NCBI GenBank assembly: GCA_905221605.1
Contig: CAJNDS010002801.1
Span: forward strand, 1-64,000
Direction of reading: 5' to 3'
DNA length: 64,000 nt
Source of the DNA: Symbiodinium natans
Taxonomy: Eukaryota; Sar; Dinophyceae; Suessiales; Symbiodiniaceae
The translations under genes were made by a program, and so were the position numbers. Positions 1 to 13,923 of this stretch are shown here, in pieces. The notes beneath the pieces are model-generated. The model searched no databases and was not told where the DNA came from. It saw only the letters and a program-made list of their open reading frames with translations. How positions within the stretch are numbered: the stretch's first letter is position 1; every line of letters starts with the position of its first letter.

Positions 1-68
1 CCCCCCCCCCCCCCCCCCCTCCCCCTCCCCTCCTCCCCCCTCCCCTTCCCGCTGCCCCTCCCCCTGCC
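1..68. repeat. C-rich pyrimidine tract
   Basis: The first 68 bases are almost only C with scattered T, beginning with 19 C in a row. It is low-complexity sequence at the window edge, with no coding signal. Confidence 0.9.
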
Positions 69-2748
69 TCAGGGCTAAGCACCATTTTGGTTTTAGGGCA
101 TAGGGCTTTCCCACTGCCTTCCAGGATTCACTCGATTCAGGGTCGCGATTCAAGGTTTGATTTCCATCTTGGTCATGCCCGGTGGGGGCTTCACAATTCA
201 AGGTTCGGTGGAGCAAGGGGGACTGCAAGGAGGCATATGATGGATGACAAGGCTGCCGCATTTGTTGCAAAACGACAAACGTTGGCCTTGGCTATGGTCT
301 CGCCCTCCACGAACGGAAAATAGGAGATATGCTGGCCTGAGCATTGGCTTGCTTGAGATTGTGAGGCTTGCAAGAACAGCTGGGCGGACCTTGATTCGTT
401 GAAGTCTTCATTGCGGCTCGATGTGCCTCCTTCTGTGCGATCGCAGCTTTGTACTGCTGCCTTGTCAGGACCAGGCTGTTGCTTTTGCGTGACTGCTGTT
501 GCCATGGTAGAATGCGAATGGCTGCTTCCCATGGATGTCGGTCGCAGAGCGAATGAAAAAACACTGGGCTGGAGGCGCTAGTTCTCGCTGCATTGACCGT
601 TTGCTCTGGTCAGTTGCCTGCTTCGTGACATCGACGTGACATCGACGCAGTTGAAGTTGACACACACATGCTAATGCTTCGGCTGGTCCTTGATGCCCTC
701 GCTCTTGACGCGGTCTTCTTCGATAAGCTTTTGCACTAGCTCTCGTGAATTCTTCCTGGCCAGTGCCTGCAACGATTGATGTCAGAGCCAGGCGCGGTGA
801 AGTGAAAGCAGGTGAAAACTACAACCGCATCCAAAGTCATGATCTGTTGCCTTCTGCTCCTTCTTTTCAAGAATGAGCTGCTTGTTGTCCTCCAAGAGCT
901 CTCGGGCTGACCTAAAGGCTGCGGAAACAAAACTAGATAATACGATGGCAATGTGAGCAGTGGCCGTCAAGGTTGTGACATGGGGAGTGAGCCATGGCGG
1001 CCTCCCTTGAGGGGCCTCCCAGGTTAACTTTGCTTGGAGCTGTCAATAAGAGTATTTGCAAGATCGGCCACACTGGGCTCTGCCTAGGCAGCAACTTGGA
1101 CTCCATTTCCGTAATGGACATCGCCTGCAATCGCTTGATGCGAAGTGCATCTGCCTTCACGAATGCAGAAAAGAGTTTTAGAGGAGCTGGCCTGCGTCCT
1201 CTGCGAGCTCCGGGGTGTCTGAGGGTTGGAGCCTTGGGCCGAGGTCTTGGCTGATTACAAAGTTTCATGGAGGCTCGCGATGTCACGTGAAACTTGTCCT
1301 ATGCAAGCCCCAGGCTGAGAATCTCACCCCCCGTGCCTGCTATCCGTGGTGTCTCCCTTTTCAAATGCACGCTGAATCGAAGGTAGCTACCGGTCGGCTA
1401 GATGTCAGAGAAGTCAAAGAATCAGTCGCCCTGTCCTCATCACACATTCGCCATGTTCACGCAGGGAAGACCGGTCCATAACGACCCACCAGGCCAGGGG
1501 GATTTGGTTTCAATCCCCCGAGCTACTCTATGAGCCTCAATCTTGCACACATGTAGCTCGCATGCTTGCACGCATGTAGCAGGCATGTTGCGTTTCTTTG
1601 CTTGTAGGCTTTCAAGTGTTTAGGATGGGGCAGGTCTTCTCGAGGCTGCTTGCATCTGGCTGTGAGAGGCGCCGTTTTTTTTTTCAATAGCGGCAGGAAC
1701 GGCAGTTTTCCACGCCCTTTGTCTGGCCATGTTGAGCCTCGGACGGATGCCTGAGATGCCAACCGATTAAAGTACGGTGTAGTACGGTGTGCAGACACCA
1801 TGATACAATTTTCGCAGGTCAGCAGGGCTCGTCAGCATGTGTGCCCGCAATGGCTGCAAATTCATGCGTTTGCACGAGCAGCCAGAAGCGAATGCCAGGC
1901 ACAGCGAAACAACTTGATTAGCACATTGTCGAATGCCGCTTCATGTTCACTTTGCATGCCTGTGCTGTGATAGGCTGACGAACTGTACCCTCCCTGCTCC
2001 TTGCAGAATACCAGGAATAATTAGAAGCCATTGGACACACCGCTGGTTTCAGCTGGGTCCCCGAGTGTTCTTCTTCTGGAACATGTCCTCCGTCAGGCCG
2101 TCAGGTGCAAATAGGTGCAGGTACAAACTCAGAAGGTCTCGGAAGCTACATGCGGCCACTTGAATTACTCCAGCTTTGTTCTCGCTATCGGGAAAATCGT
2201 ACAGGCGTGACATTGAACTGTACCACTCCATACCACTCCAACTGTTGTCATGCCATGCTCAGCCCAATCTCCAGAAGCTCGCCGAACGGAGCTTGTTGCT
2301 CAGGATCTTTCTGCCTCTTCCAGAAAATTGATCTTCATGATCAAGGAGCCTATGCTCCCTCCTCTGGGGGCCACACGCTATGTCAAAGGACGATATGCCT
2401 GCAGCGTTGATTGGTGTTGATTGAATCTGAATATGGAGGAAGGCAGAAGCTGAGAAACTATAGGAAGGAACTGCTGAGGAACGCGCGCTCTGCAGGCCTG
2501 TAAACCGTCGCTTGCCAAGGGGCGGGTGCAGGACCTGAGGCAAGGTGGAACTTGCCACACTCTGCTAGAATTTGCTACGAACTGCAGCATGCTGCAACGA
2601 TGTAAAGGCCCCACCCCGCACGGAAGATACCTCGGAGCAGCAGTTGTGATGCTGACGCACATGGGAGGATCTGCTGGAAACCCCCCCTGCGATTAAAGCC
2701 CAGGCAGACTGAGGAGGAGCTCTCGCCTGGCTTCGCAGCAGTTGCAAG
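69..2748. other. No recognisable gene
   Basis: I see only short overlapping open frames on both strands with no family signature. The stretch contains two exact tandem duplications (11 bp twice at 624-645 and 10 bp twice at 1771-1790), a third 10-bp pair at 2221-2240, and a short hairpin at 1497-1519. Small exons of an unknown gene cannot be excluded. Confidence 0.5.
1497..1519. repeat. Short perfect hairpin
   Basis: GGGGGATT and AATCCCCC form a perfect 8-bp inverted repeat around a 7-base loop. There is no T-run or adjacent gene that would make it a terminator. It is recorded as structure only. Confidence 0.6.
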
Positions 2749-3222
2749 TCAGAGCGTAGACGGTAGCAGCATGTGGGCAACGCCCACAAGACATTGTGTG
2801 GCATGGCAGGACGGAATGGTGCTTCGAAGTTGGGTGCAGCGCCACACTTCATGGCGTACATGACTGGATGCATGGTAGTCTTGTAACGGGCTTGGCGCCT
2901 GCAATGCGCTGGAGATCATTGCTTGAAGCTGAAGCAGCTCCTGCCACACCCCAACAGGTTTCATGTTAGAAGCTGACAGAATCCCGAGCATGTCCTGTGG
3001 TGGTAATCTCTCCAGCTGCTGTGGAGTCAAACTGCTGCCCTTGGAAGACGACGGCTGCAAGTAAGCACTTGAAAGGGGGGCGAACATGTCCTTTGGGTAT
3101 CTTTCAACTGGAGTGACGCCCATATTCCACGTAACCTGTACCATGAGCAACAGAGCAACTATCCTGGAAGCCTCTTTGGCTTTTGATTCAATGTAGCGTG
3201 TGTGCGCTGCTGCCCCGTGCAT
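2749..3222 (-). CDS. Open frame of unknown function (possible exon)
   Basis: This 157-codon frame begins with an ATG near 3222 and has a moderately hydrophobic stretch around residues 20-35 (RIVALLLMVQVTW), followed by a Ser/Gln/Leu-rich region. I do not recognise a family. The hydrophobic N-terminal part could be a signal or a membrane segment if the frame is real. The strand agrees with the identified genes of the window, but length alone is weak evidence in GC-balanced DNA. Confidence 0.2.
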   Translation of the reverse strand: MHGAAAHTRYIESKAKEASRIVALLLMVQVTWNMGVTPVERYPKDMFAPLSSAYLQPSSSKGSSLTPQQLERLPPQDMLGILSASNMKPVGVWQELLQLQAMISSALQAPSPLQDYHASSHVRHEVWRCTQLRSTIPSCHATQCLVGVAHMLLPSTL

Positions 3223-4456
3223 AACCTAACGGGAACAGCGGTTGCCAAGCGGAAGCTAATACTTTAATGCACAGCCAATACAGCCTGTCCATGCATGCCA
3301 TGCGGCCGTGCCATTCGCCATGAGCTGCTCAACCCTCCGCGGAGTCAGCCGCGGCTCCGCCTGGGCAGGCATGGAGTGCAGATCATGTTGAAAGATGCCG
3401 TTCCGTGCTGCTGCTGAACTGTAGCCGCCAGCAGATCTCCTGGGGAGGCGGCCCCACCAGCACCAGCGACTGCTAAGTCTGCTGCTTCTGGCGGTGACTT
3501 TCATGCGCAACAAGTGACAGCAAGGGACATGTGCGTCGTGCCTTCATGTGGATCGTCTCCTATGAAGAACATGTCTGGGCCAGAGCCTCGGCGCACCACG
3601 AGAACCACGTGGAGATCACTGAGAAGCAAAGCGGATGAGTTCAGGACCGTTTGACTGAGATGCAGCCTGATGCGCGTCGCACAGGCACAATGAACTCGAG
3701 CCGTATGCAAAGCAGCATATCGCTCCTGTGTTCTGACCGGCTCCGGCTGGGCAGGAAGCCTTCGCCCACAGCACTCTGATCACGACACCGTACTGAATTC
3801 TGAAGTGCGACTCGCGCGGTAGTCTCGCACTACTGCCGTGACGGCTGCAATCAAACATGGGTGTCTTCGAAACAATCGGGATCTGCAGTGCTGCTTCCTC
3901 GATGTCGACGTCGAAGGAGCGTCTAGGAGGTCTCCTGCAGCTGTTCGCTTGATGCAGCTGGAATGTCGGAGGAGTCCCGACTTTCTACTCCGTCCTTCAG
4001 GAGGTCGCGCGGCGGCCTCCACCTGACGCAAGCAATGGCCAAAAGCTGATCTAAAATGTCAAGCGCTTCCCTGCATGCCTCATTGGCTGGCTTGAGGAGG
4101 TCGTCGAAGGCCGAAAATGCTGCTAAGTGATCGGCGTCCACAGCCTGCGATATGCTGAAAGTAACGTCAGGCGAAGTACCGGATATTTACCGGATATTCC
4201 TTTGAGCTTCGCACCTTCTTCGGTGGAGCACGAGAGCACTGCTCGAACAGCCGCCTGGTATGGGCATCGGGGTCCGAAGTTAAATCGAACAACCAAACGA
4301 AAACCCGTCCACTTAAATCCCCGCCATAAGACATGTTTTTGCATCTTCTTCCCGCAAGACCACCTGCCCATGCACATGCAGTCGCCACAGTTTTCACGTG
4401 AACAACCATGGCGGTAACGGATCCTGCATGGATGCAGATCCACCGGCAACGTGTAT

Positions 4457-4469
4457 GGGGGGGGGGGGG
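4457..4469 (+). repeat. Poly-G run (13)
   Basis: Thirteen consecutive G bases in non-coding sequence. It is one of three G-runs of 13-14 bases in the window. Confidence 0.95.
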
Positions 4470-6292
4470 CGTAATAGATAGGGGCGAAGTTATGTTGAAA
4501 GATGTTGAAAGACCTCTTTTGCTATTGTGGTTCGGAGAACTGCGTTTAAAGGCATTGGAGGTGGCCAGATGGCCACTCGAAACAATGCGGAATCTAAAGG
4601 AAGGCGACCTGCTCTCGAAGAATCAAGTCAAAGTCTGTAGATCCCTGTAGTTGCCGGTGATCGGAAGACACACGCAACATGCAAACACTGTAATGAAATA
4701 GCAGTACATGGTCTTCGACAACCCAGGTTTTGGCGAGCAAGGTATGTGAGTTTGAATTTGTTCTGCTGTGTGCGCGTGACGCACTATTTTGGGCTGGGAT
4801 CGGAGTCTTGGCTGGGATCATCTGATTAGGAGCCTTCAGGGTAGCATTCGCTGCTTTTTCTTTGCTGCGGAGGCGAGGCGCATTGCTGTTGCTGCACGGG
4901 ATGCGAATATGTTGTTGCTGCCTCGAGAGGCTCACTCAGCTGTGTTTAGAGTTTACAGTTTGGAGTAGAAGATTTTTGTTGCTGTCGGTGCATTCTCTTG
5001 TCGTGGGCGCGTCTCGGCTCATTCACTCGCGTCTAGTTGCAAGGCGTGGACCAATGCGAAAGACTTATTCTTGCTCTGCAGAGAGCGCCTTCTTGCCGGC
5101 CTGTGCGGGGCGCGATGATTGTTTTGTTGCTGTCCGCTTGGGCCACGCTTCTCTCGATTTTTCGACAATCCTAATGGAGGAGAGGCTCTCCCTTGTTCTG
5201 AAAGACTCTGAGTGCCCCGTTTTCTTCCAACAAAACACCCGCGCTTTTGCATGTCTTGGCTCATGCGCCTGTGAGTGACAGCTAGAAACCATGCCTAGTG
5301 GTTTCTCATGTGCAAATGCCAAGAAGGTTGTTGAATCCACCACATGAATCTTAACAAGCAGAAAACATGTTTCTGGAGGTTTAAACTAGTGTGGACAGTT
5401 GCGGGTTCGTGCTCTGTATTTACTGCACATTCTCCAGCACAAGAAAAGAAGGCAGGCAAAAACACGGCATGTCCTGCTTCGGAAGTAGAAGATGCCGGCG
5501 GAAGACGTTCGATACTGCTTTTGTGCTCGCTATTGGCTGGTGTTGCTTGCTTGCTTACTTCTTGCTCCTCTGAGAGCTGATGCAACCAGACTAGCAGAAG
5601 CCGCCATGCCCAACAAACTGTCCGGGGCTGCTTGAGATCATCTTGGCTGCCGCTCAAGACTGCCTGATTCAGCTCAGTGCCGTGAGATGCCGCGACTAGC
5701 ATTCGGCAAAGGGAATCAGGCCTGCCGTAGCTTCTCCCCAAGCGACATGGTGTCCTTGGCCGAGGCATTCAACCGCATTCAATTGCGTCTCGTGCGCGCT
5801 TCATGCTGACGAGTAAAGGGGTATTTGAACTCGCCAGAAGCGAGACGACATGGCCTAAACATCCTGCGTGTGCTCTGAGACGCCAGCATTGGGAGCTTCT
5901 GCCGGAGCAGGCTCCACAGCCTGAACTGATGATCCATCTTATGTCCAGGCTTCGCAGCAGCCCAAAAGCCCAAACTTGCTAGTTATGATCGAATGCTTTC
6001 GTGACCTGATCAAGAAAGAGTCTGCGCTTCTGTCCGCAGCATGCCGCAGCACTACTTCGGGCCAAAAACCGAACGTATCCTGAAGTTGTACCACGTTTGT
6101 GCGGGCATGAAAGGATGACGGACGTATGCACTGGGCTCGGACTCTCGGAGCTTAGGAATAAGCTGCATTGCATGCTGGTCCTCCAACTGAGGCCCTAGCT
6201 GGTTCCTCCACAGGTGCACGCACAAATGTGTCGACGACCTGCGCGCATCTGATCATCCGCCGGAAACTGTTCCAGCGCAGCTGCACAGTAAC

Positions 6293-6613
6293 GTGCTGTT
6301 TCAGGACACGGACTTGCTTGTCACTGTTTTGCTGGGTAATGAACGTGCGTTGGCACTCTCTGCCACTTTGAAGTGGCTGGTGCAGGCTATCTACATCCCT
6401 CGGGGAAAGTGGACCAGCAGCCCAGATTACAAAGCTCAAGCTGCCGTGGTGTTACCGCCAACTCCTCGGGGAGTCGCCACCGCTGACTTTGAGTGCCGAA
6501 GGCTCCCTCTGATGGTGCTGGGATCACCATTGTGGAAGATGTTCTTCGGCCCAGAGCAGTGGCGGGAAAATGTGGGGAACATTTGCAAAAAGCACGCGGG
6601 CTGGGTCTCCTAG
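6293..6613 (+). CDS. Open frame of unknown function (possible exon)
   Basis: This plus-strand frame of 106 codons has protein-like composition, with Trp- and Pro-rich stretches such as GKWTSSPDYKAQ and MFFGPEQWRENV. I recognise no family. The strand is opposite to the five identified genes, which lowers its likelihood. It is kept as a candidate exon only. Confidence 0.18.
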   Translation: MLFQDTDLLVTVLLGNERALALSATLKWLVQAIYIPRGKWTSSPDYKAQAAVVLPPTPRGVATADFECRRLPLMVLGSPLWKMFFGPEQWRENVGNICKKHAGWVS

Positions 6614-8749
6614 CTTAATGGCTGACGCTCCATGAGGCAGCCACATGTTCAAACGACCTGGCAGCACGAAGATGGAAGCCACATGCTGTCAACTAGGGCA
6701 AACCAGGCCCGCTCGGACGGACCCAAGAGAGCAATCGCGTTTATTTACCGACTCAGCAGAGGATTAGTGACTAGTGTTTGCTTTCTCAAATGATGGACTC
6801 TTAGCCTCCCGGTTCGAGTTGCCCGAGACGAATCATGTATACCACTTTTGCACGCCTCTGGATCCGTCACTTGAGCAGCTTTCAGCTCTCTTTGCAGCAA
6901 CTTTTCAGCAACCTTCAGCTTAGCTGTTACCAGTGGCAAATGGCAGATCACTTGACTTTGCCTGAACGGGCATCATGCGTGCTTGCCTGGGAAAGGCCAA
7001 TGATCCTTCCAGGTGCTGAGTGGTCAGACACACCTCAATGGATGGCTAACCTGCGCTGTGCACAGATTGTCAAAACTAGTCAAAACTATGAGGTCCTGCC
7101 TGCCTCTTGATCAGCGCGGAATGGGTTCTTCTGATACCAGCACAAAAGCGCAGGAAGACTCATCCTCGCCTCCGAATTTTGTTTGGCTGTTGTTGGAAAT
7201 GGAATCGCAGGGCTTTTTTGAGTTATCCAAGCCACGGCTATCGCCATAAGCCAGCTGAAAGCCGCTCCTTGGCACTGCAACATACTGCAACTGTTGAGCG
7301 CTCGAGCGAAACTCTCGAAGCCATGAAGGCAGTCAAAGCTTTTCTTCGCCCAGGCCCTGGAGGCAGCAGAGTCTCATCCACCGACCCTTTCAAACACGAG
7401 CCCCGCACCCTACTGTACTTCACTTCCAGATGCGACGCCGTAGCTTCCTAGCCCAATGCATGAACGGCTCTTGTCGTACATTAGCTGCGTTGTTGTCCGG
7501 TTGAACCGTTCACGACCTCATATTCCACTCCTCCCGGGCCTGGCAAGGCCTCCAACAATATTCAATCTATATCTCACTTCAGGTTCGGGATGCCGCAGCA
7601 GAGCCTCCCCGCTATCGTGATAAACCCAACGTCATTCAAATGCACCTACGAGGTTGAACAATGCGCAGTCTCCCAACGACTCCCCCTCTTTCTTTACTCC
7701 TGCAAGTCGCCATTGTGTCTGTGCTTGCCCAAGTTGCCTTCATGTGGAGCACGGCTGCTGCTGTTTACTCAGCAGTATCGCTTTTGTGAAACCGAGCATG
7801 CCTGAGCAAAGTAAATGCAGGACAAAGGGCCCACCACTTGATAATGGACCTCAGACATCCGAGAGGGGTTTGAATAGTCAGCCGGATGTCAGCGTTTTGA
7901 CACTTGCATGGCGCGTTTCTAGCTGCAAGCAAGAAGCTGTTGTCGACCCAGTTTGCGGGACTGCCACCAGGGCTTTGTGGTGACATGAAATCTCGTAACA
8001 TACCTTCGAGAGTCGCAGGCAGGCTGGGGAATCTGCATGCCAGGAAAAGCGCGGCCTGTACGTGTGTAGGCGACACCTTTGTTCAACTGTCCTGCAGCGG
8101 GCACCTGCAAGAGCTCAACTTGTGGAAGTTGTGCTGCATCCGTGTAGGTCGGCCATAACGCAGATTCATCCGCGCCTCGCCCAAGTCGCTGTCCGTTTCA
8201 TCGAAGAAACGCTCTTCCCAGCTGCACTGGACCCAAAGGTACCAGCCTTGCGATGGTGCAGAGAAGTCAGAGATCGCTCCTAACCGTTTACCGCAGGTAC
8301 ATTCGGTTCTCGGGGACGGAGTTTTTGGTCTTCATATGTCCCAACGATGAATTCTGCAACATCACGACTGCGGTTCTCCATTTTTATTTCCTCTTATATT
8401 ATATGCCAGTGAAGATTCGGGTCCAATTGATGGTTACTCACCGCCTCGGCGCCGGCCGCGGGAGAAGGCTTTCTGTCGACCCACGCAGACGGCATCAGTT
8501 GTAGCTTACTTCCTACAAGTTCCTACAAATGCCTCCGACATTAGTCCCCTGCACTTCTGCACCAATATGAGCCAGTTGCCGCCAGCAGCCACACGCACCC
8601 GGCATGCGTGCCCCTGCAACCCTTTGCACCCTTTGTCATGCCCGCTGTGGACTGGACGCCCCTTTTTTTAGGCTAGCGCCGTTGGCGGCCCCATAACCGT
8701 ACAAGGCTTTTGAACGTTTACTGGATCTTGTTCGGTGTTGTGGGTTTGT

Positions 8750-8763
8750 GGGGGGGGGGGGGG
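8750..8763 (+). repeat. Poly-G run (14)
   Basis: Fourteen consecutive G bases in non-coding sequence. Confidence 0.95.
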
Positions 8764-11700
8764 TGGCGGCGTAAAAGCGTTCCATCCGACCTTAACCCTG
8801 AACGCAACCCTGGGGTTAAGTATGTTGCAAATGAAGCAACCATGCTGTAAATACCAGTTTTGTGGGCATGGTCGCCAGCTTGCAAGGGCACTCCTACCCA
8901 CCCGCAACAGACAGAGTGAAAATCAGAAAGAAAGAACGACAAAGACATGAATGCACAATGAACAGCAGAAAGAAAGAGTACAGAAAGAATGACACAGAAC
9001 AAGAAAACACCCTAATAACGAAGTAACCAACAAAGAAAAACAACGACATGAATATAATAATCATGCAGGTTCTCAGCAGAACGATGTCATGTACAGTGTT
9101 TTTGCCCCTCTGTACAACATACTGTAGAATCAAACGCAGCACCCCGAATACACTAAATTACACCCAAGCACGAACTTTGCCCAAAAAGCCTGCAACCCGG
9201 CACAGGGCAAGGCCAAGCATTGTTTTAACCTCAAAACACAGCTTGCGTCCCCCAAGCCGCAAAAATGCCCGCAGAAAGCCCGAAAACACGCTTTGCCTGC
9301 ATTTTTACATATCTATGTGCAGCAAAATCTTAAAACCAAAACGTTTTATCTAGACGAACCGCGCTTTTCCATAAAAGCGCGGATTCCAGGAACGGCGGGT
9401 TCTTTAGCTTCAAGATCAAATGCAAAATGCTAGGCGAACATCCATGTCAACAAGTGTGAGTCTGTCACGCAGACATGAAAACGATGCCCGTGCGCAGTCG
9501 TCAGGCCAGGCAGCAAACGCAGGGAACGGCCATTAGCAGTGAAACATAGTACCCGACCTGCAGGATGAGACTTGCTGGCTGCAACGATAGGGATTATGGC
9601 AAGGTGCAGCAGAGAACGACTGAACAGAGCCTCGAGCTCTGCAGCCCTCTGTGTTCGGGTCTCGCCAAGGATTGCTGTCAGCACTGTAAATAGGGCGCTG
9701 GAGGTGGCACTCATCAGCAAGTTCATGGCTTGGGCGCTCGACCGCAACCTGTGGCTTCCACACGCCATGTGTCTGGATGCATTCTGGTGCCATGCAACTA
9801 CAAAATACTACAAACATCTGTGCGTAACACTGCGTCACAAGTCGAACCGAACCTTAGAGGCGTCTGGGAGTATGCCAGGTAGTAGAGCGACGGATTCCTT
9901 CAGATGAACACAACAAGAAAGGAAGACGCCTTGCTTCAAAGGGGAATCCTGCATCACCACCAACACTTCAACAGAAACCGGGCCCTTTGTTCAAAGCCTA
10001 TTTTTAGGAAGGTCTTCTACGGGATGCTGCTTGGTGGTTCTTTCGTGGTTCTCGGTCTGTCCTTTCAGCCTCAGGCCGTAGGAGGTCTGGAAATGTCGCA
10101 GGAGCCCACAAAATCTAAGCAATCTAACCTTTTCCCAGGACCGAAAATGCCGTCATTTTGTCTCGGATGCCTGCAGTTGGGACCGAACCAACACAACATA
10201 GCACAACGAAAACGGTGTTTTCCCGGTCCCGCGCCCAACCCTCTCCACCGAGAGTTGAGACGACATGTGGCCCATGCTGGAATGAAAGAGAGGCACTTGA
10301 CCGCCCTTGCCAGCTGCACCGATTTTTTGTAGGGCACGACGAAGTTGGAGATTGGTTCGGCATTTCCGCTTTGCAAAGATTCAGCGATTGAGCTTTGGCA
10401 ACAGGTCCACACCTGCGATCTCCGGTTTGGGTTGCCTCAACGCTGGGCAGGCCTTGGCCGAGGCGGGTCGCGTAGCTTTGGAAGTTCAAGGTGCTCAATG
10501 TTGCGGCATCTGTTGCCTCGTTTGGCGACGTCATGCAACGATGGCGTCCAGGGCCCCCCCCCAAAGTGCCGTTTTCTCTCCCAATACGACAATTGCCTCT
10601 GAAGCTTATGGAGTTGTCTGCTTCCGCTTCGGATGTGAACACATGCATGGCCTTCCGGAGGAAATCCCCTCCCCCGAGGAAGTGGGTGGAGGTGGACGCG
10701 CCGAATTCGAGCATGCTCTTGTATAGTTGCATTCTCATGGAAAAGCGAGCTTTTCAAGCTTTAAAACAGCCGTGTGATCCGCAGAGGCAAAACAATCGGA
10801 AATCTCAACCTTCCGTGTATCCTAGGCTGCTAGTAGATGGGAAGAGACTGGCATTGAACTGCAGCCTGGCCACACCAAAACCTCTGCAATGCCCATCACA
10901 GCGTAGGGCCCTACCATCCACCACGCAGACAGGCCTAAGGCACTCTAGGCGGATTCGTGCTACATTGCTACATTGTCAGGTGGCCTTCGACGGAACTACC
11001 GCTCTGTTCCGAGTTGCTGCTCATCTTTCTGCCAGGTGCGCAGAAGGAATCCTGCAAGCATTGCCCACTCATGTAGGATTCTTGCGAGCTTCTTGCGCTG
11101 GCATCTAAGGCTAAGCGTTGAGGCTCTGGAATCAGCAGGTTTCCTTGCAACAATTTGGTGGCGCTGGTGGTGAAATTTCGGAAGTCGAAGTCATGGAAAC
11201 TATGTGTAGGGTTACCGTTGCCCAATCGACCCCCGCAATCCCCAGCTACGATGGTGGGCGGATCTAGATGGTGGGGCCCTTTTGGTACCCCCGAGGAATG
11301 TATTACGCTAGAAAATCCAGGGTATTCTGCAGGTTCCTAGCTTGAGGCATTGAAAAGCAAGGGGCCCGATGCAAAGAACAGTGATGCACAAGGGTGCTCA
11401 GTTCTCGGCAGCTTTGGATAACTAAAGTAGCAGGTGTGGTGTGCACGCTTCCACTTTCAAATTCAGCAAGGACTTTCTGGGAAGAGCTATTGCTGAGGGG
11501 CCATTAAGCGAAGTGATCCCCCGAACCCGCAACGCTAGAGTGAAACTTTGCCACCTGCTGCGTTGCTCACGTCAAAGGTGGTTGCGCCTTGTCCAGAGAG
11601 GGGGCGTGGCGACGCTTGACCTGTGTACGGATGGCTGTCTCTTGTCTTCCGCGAGAGGCTGTGAATCGACCGCTGCCTTCGTACTGCCTTAGTCCCTGCG

Positions 11701-11804
11701 ACAGCGCTTGCCTTTAGCCTGGAAAAAAAAGACCTTTGCAGGCAACGCAGCAACCGGTACACAGAATCTTCCAAGCAACACCTTAGTTTCATCACTCACC
11801 CTTG

Positions 11805-13867
11805 CCTCCAGGTGCGCTGCCCAAGCCACCGAGCCGGCGGCAAAGGCGATACCCAACAGCAGGCGGACATGCCGGCCCACGCCACAAAGCCTACCAAGGA
11901 TTATCAGGATCAGAGGAACATTCCAAGTTTGAGGTGCGCAGGTATACAGCAACACACGTTACAGCAGCGCGGGCCACAAAATGCTTTGCAGCCTGCTTGA
12001 ACTATGCGATTTATGACTGGCTGCAGAATCCCAGATGTGCTTGTGCTGCGGAACCTTTCCATAGCTGGGTTGATGTGCTGCAGGAGAACAGGCGTCAGCA
12101 CCACTATGGCTATGCAGTCGGCGATGTTGAAGAAGGAGCCATTCAGCTGCAAGTTCTTGCCGACACGAACGTCCATCAAACAGGCTTGCTCCTGCTGCAA
12201 TTGCAACAGCACAGATCAGATTGCCAGACTTGTGCCTCGACAGCCTCTTTCGCAAGCAGGCTCCTGAAACCAGTATGACATGCAATTGTAGAGGCTGTTG
12301 AACGCCAAATTGACTGCAGCCAATGTGGGCATTACCCGCAGGAAGTCCGCTGTCTGCTGTCTCGTCAGGTGGCTGTTTCGCTGTGACAGCTCATGGACCC
12401 ACCTGAGACAACAAGAACTGATTGGGCAGCTTGCAGGATTGGGCCTGGCTTCACTATGCATCGCTCGAGATCTTGTATTTGAGCCTAGGCTCTCCAAATT
12501 GCCTTGGCAGCCCAGCGTAGCCAGCACCAAACCTGCAAAGGGCGACGGAGAGTAATTTAACAGCAGCAGTAAGGCCGCCGGAGTAAACTTGAATGGTCGA
12601 ATAGGTCTGAAGAGTGTGATCTGATTTTAAACCAGCAGGGCATGGGAATGCCGGTCAGAATCAACCAAAAACAGAAAGTAAAGCAGAGGTCAGAATTCTG
12701 GCCTGCTTGCAGGCTAGCTCCACTTGTTTCTGTTCAAAAGGAATGGAGAAGCCTAAGGAGCCAACCCTCACGACATCTGCCCGAAACCTCAATGCACTAA
12801 TTTCTCGACATAAGTGCGGCCAACATAGCAGTGTGTTGTTGACTCTAACCCAGCCTGCTAGCACGGCGGAGGCACCAAGCGCACCTGACGTGTATCACAG
12901 GTTTGGGAATTGAGAATTGCGGGAATATGCCGCATCTGTACATACTCTTGCGAGGCACCTATGCCAATGCCGGGACCGGGTAGTAAAGCTATGGCGACCG
13001 TGAGCAACAGACCGAGTAGCAGAAGGGGCCATCCTCTGACAGCTCTCTGCTCGCAGCTAGGGCCCTTCTCTGCATGATGCATGTGTATTTCCTTCTCAGA
13101 GTCCGACCCACACAGATCATAAGTGCACGAAGTGAGCCATGATATGTGGCCGAGACGACATGCAAGACCACTCCGCGAATGGCATCGCCCCCACTGTTTC
13201 GCCGAACAAGGCACCTCCAGGATGAGATTCAATAATAACATATCTGCACAAACGACACTCATGCCAGTGCCAGAAGCTTGCATCCCTTCAGAACGAGTAT
13301 CGAGCAACCGTTGTGATGTGCTGCCTGTATTGCCCGCTGTAGCAAAGGAAGATGAACAATGCCATGAACATAGCGAAAGTGGCGATGAAGTAGGCCGTGC
13401 AGTATCCGTATTCTTTCGACACAATGCCCGGCATGCCGCTGGAGCAAAGGGTGGTCAAAAAGCCGTAGGAGAACACAGCACCAAGGTTGATTGCCGTATA
13501 GAAACGGGTGTAGAACTCTTCCCTGGCTTTCCGCCCTTCTGGGCCTTAGTGAACTGGACAAAGCCTCGTGAAGCGGGTCCGTCATGGTCCTTCTCAACAA
13601 CCCACCACTAGAATCACTAGAAAAGCATTACAAAGCTGTTTTGGACGTGTTAGCCACAAGCCGCTTCGGGAGTCAAACTGGTCGGCTCCGAAATTGGAGA
13701 TGTTGGGCTTGATGCCTCCTGAAGGGAGGGCGTGGGAGAGTTCGCATGAGCTTGCGTGCACGCAGTGGAAGTCCGATGCAGACTCATTCTTCTAAAACAC
13801 TTGCTCACAAAACTATAAATCTATGGACATACCTGCTTACAGACATACATGAAGATTATGTATCTAG

Positions 13868-13923
<56 letters not shown>

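Larger units (their letters stand above)
3223..11800. other. Long stretch without recognisable gene
   Basis: Six-frame reading shows only short frames with no domain signature. It holds poly-G runs (4457-4469 and 8750-8763), a 9-base C run (10554-10562), an 11-bp tandem duplication at 4178-4199, and exact 10-bp tandem duplications at 4492-4511 and 7069-7088. The missing C-terminal exons of the transporter that ends near 11.8 kb might lie at the right-hand end, but I could not find its conserved last helices. Confidence 0.5.

Noticed and set aside
6800-6830. GGTTCGAGTT as a possible tRNA T-loop
   Set aside because: The flanking bases do not form a T stem and no anticodon or acceptor arm is found upstream.
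10124-11108. Overlapping 200-codon frames on both strands
   Set aside because: Long by chance in GC-balanced sequence. No signature, and not continuous with the transporter that ends near 11.8 kb.
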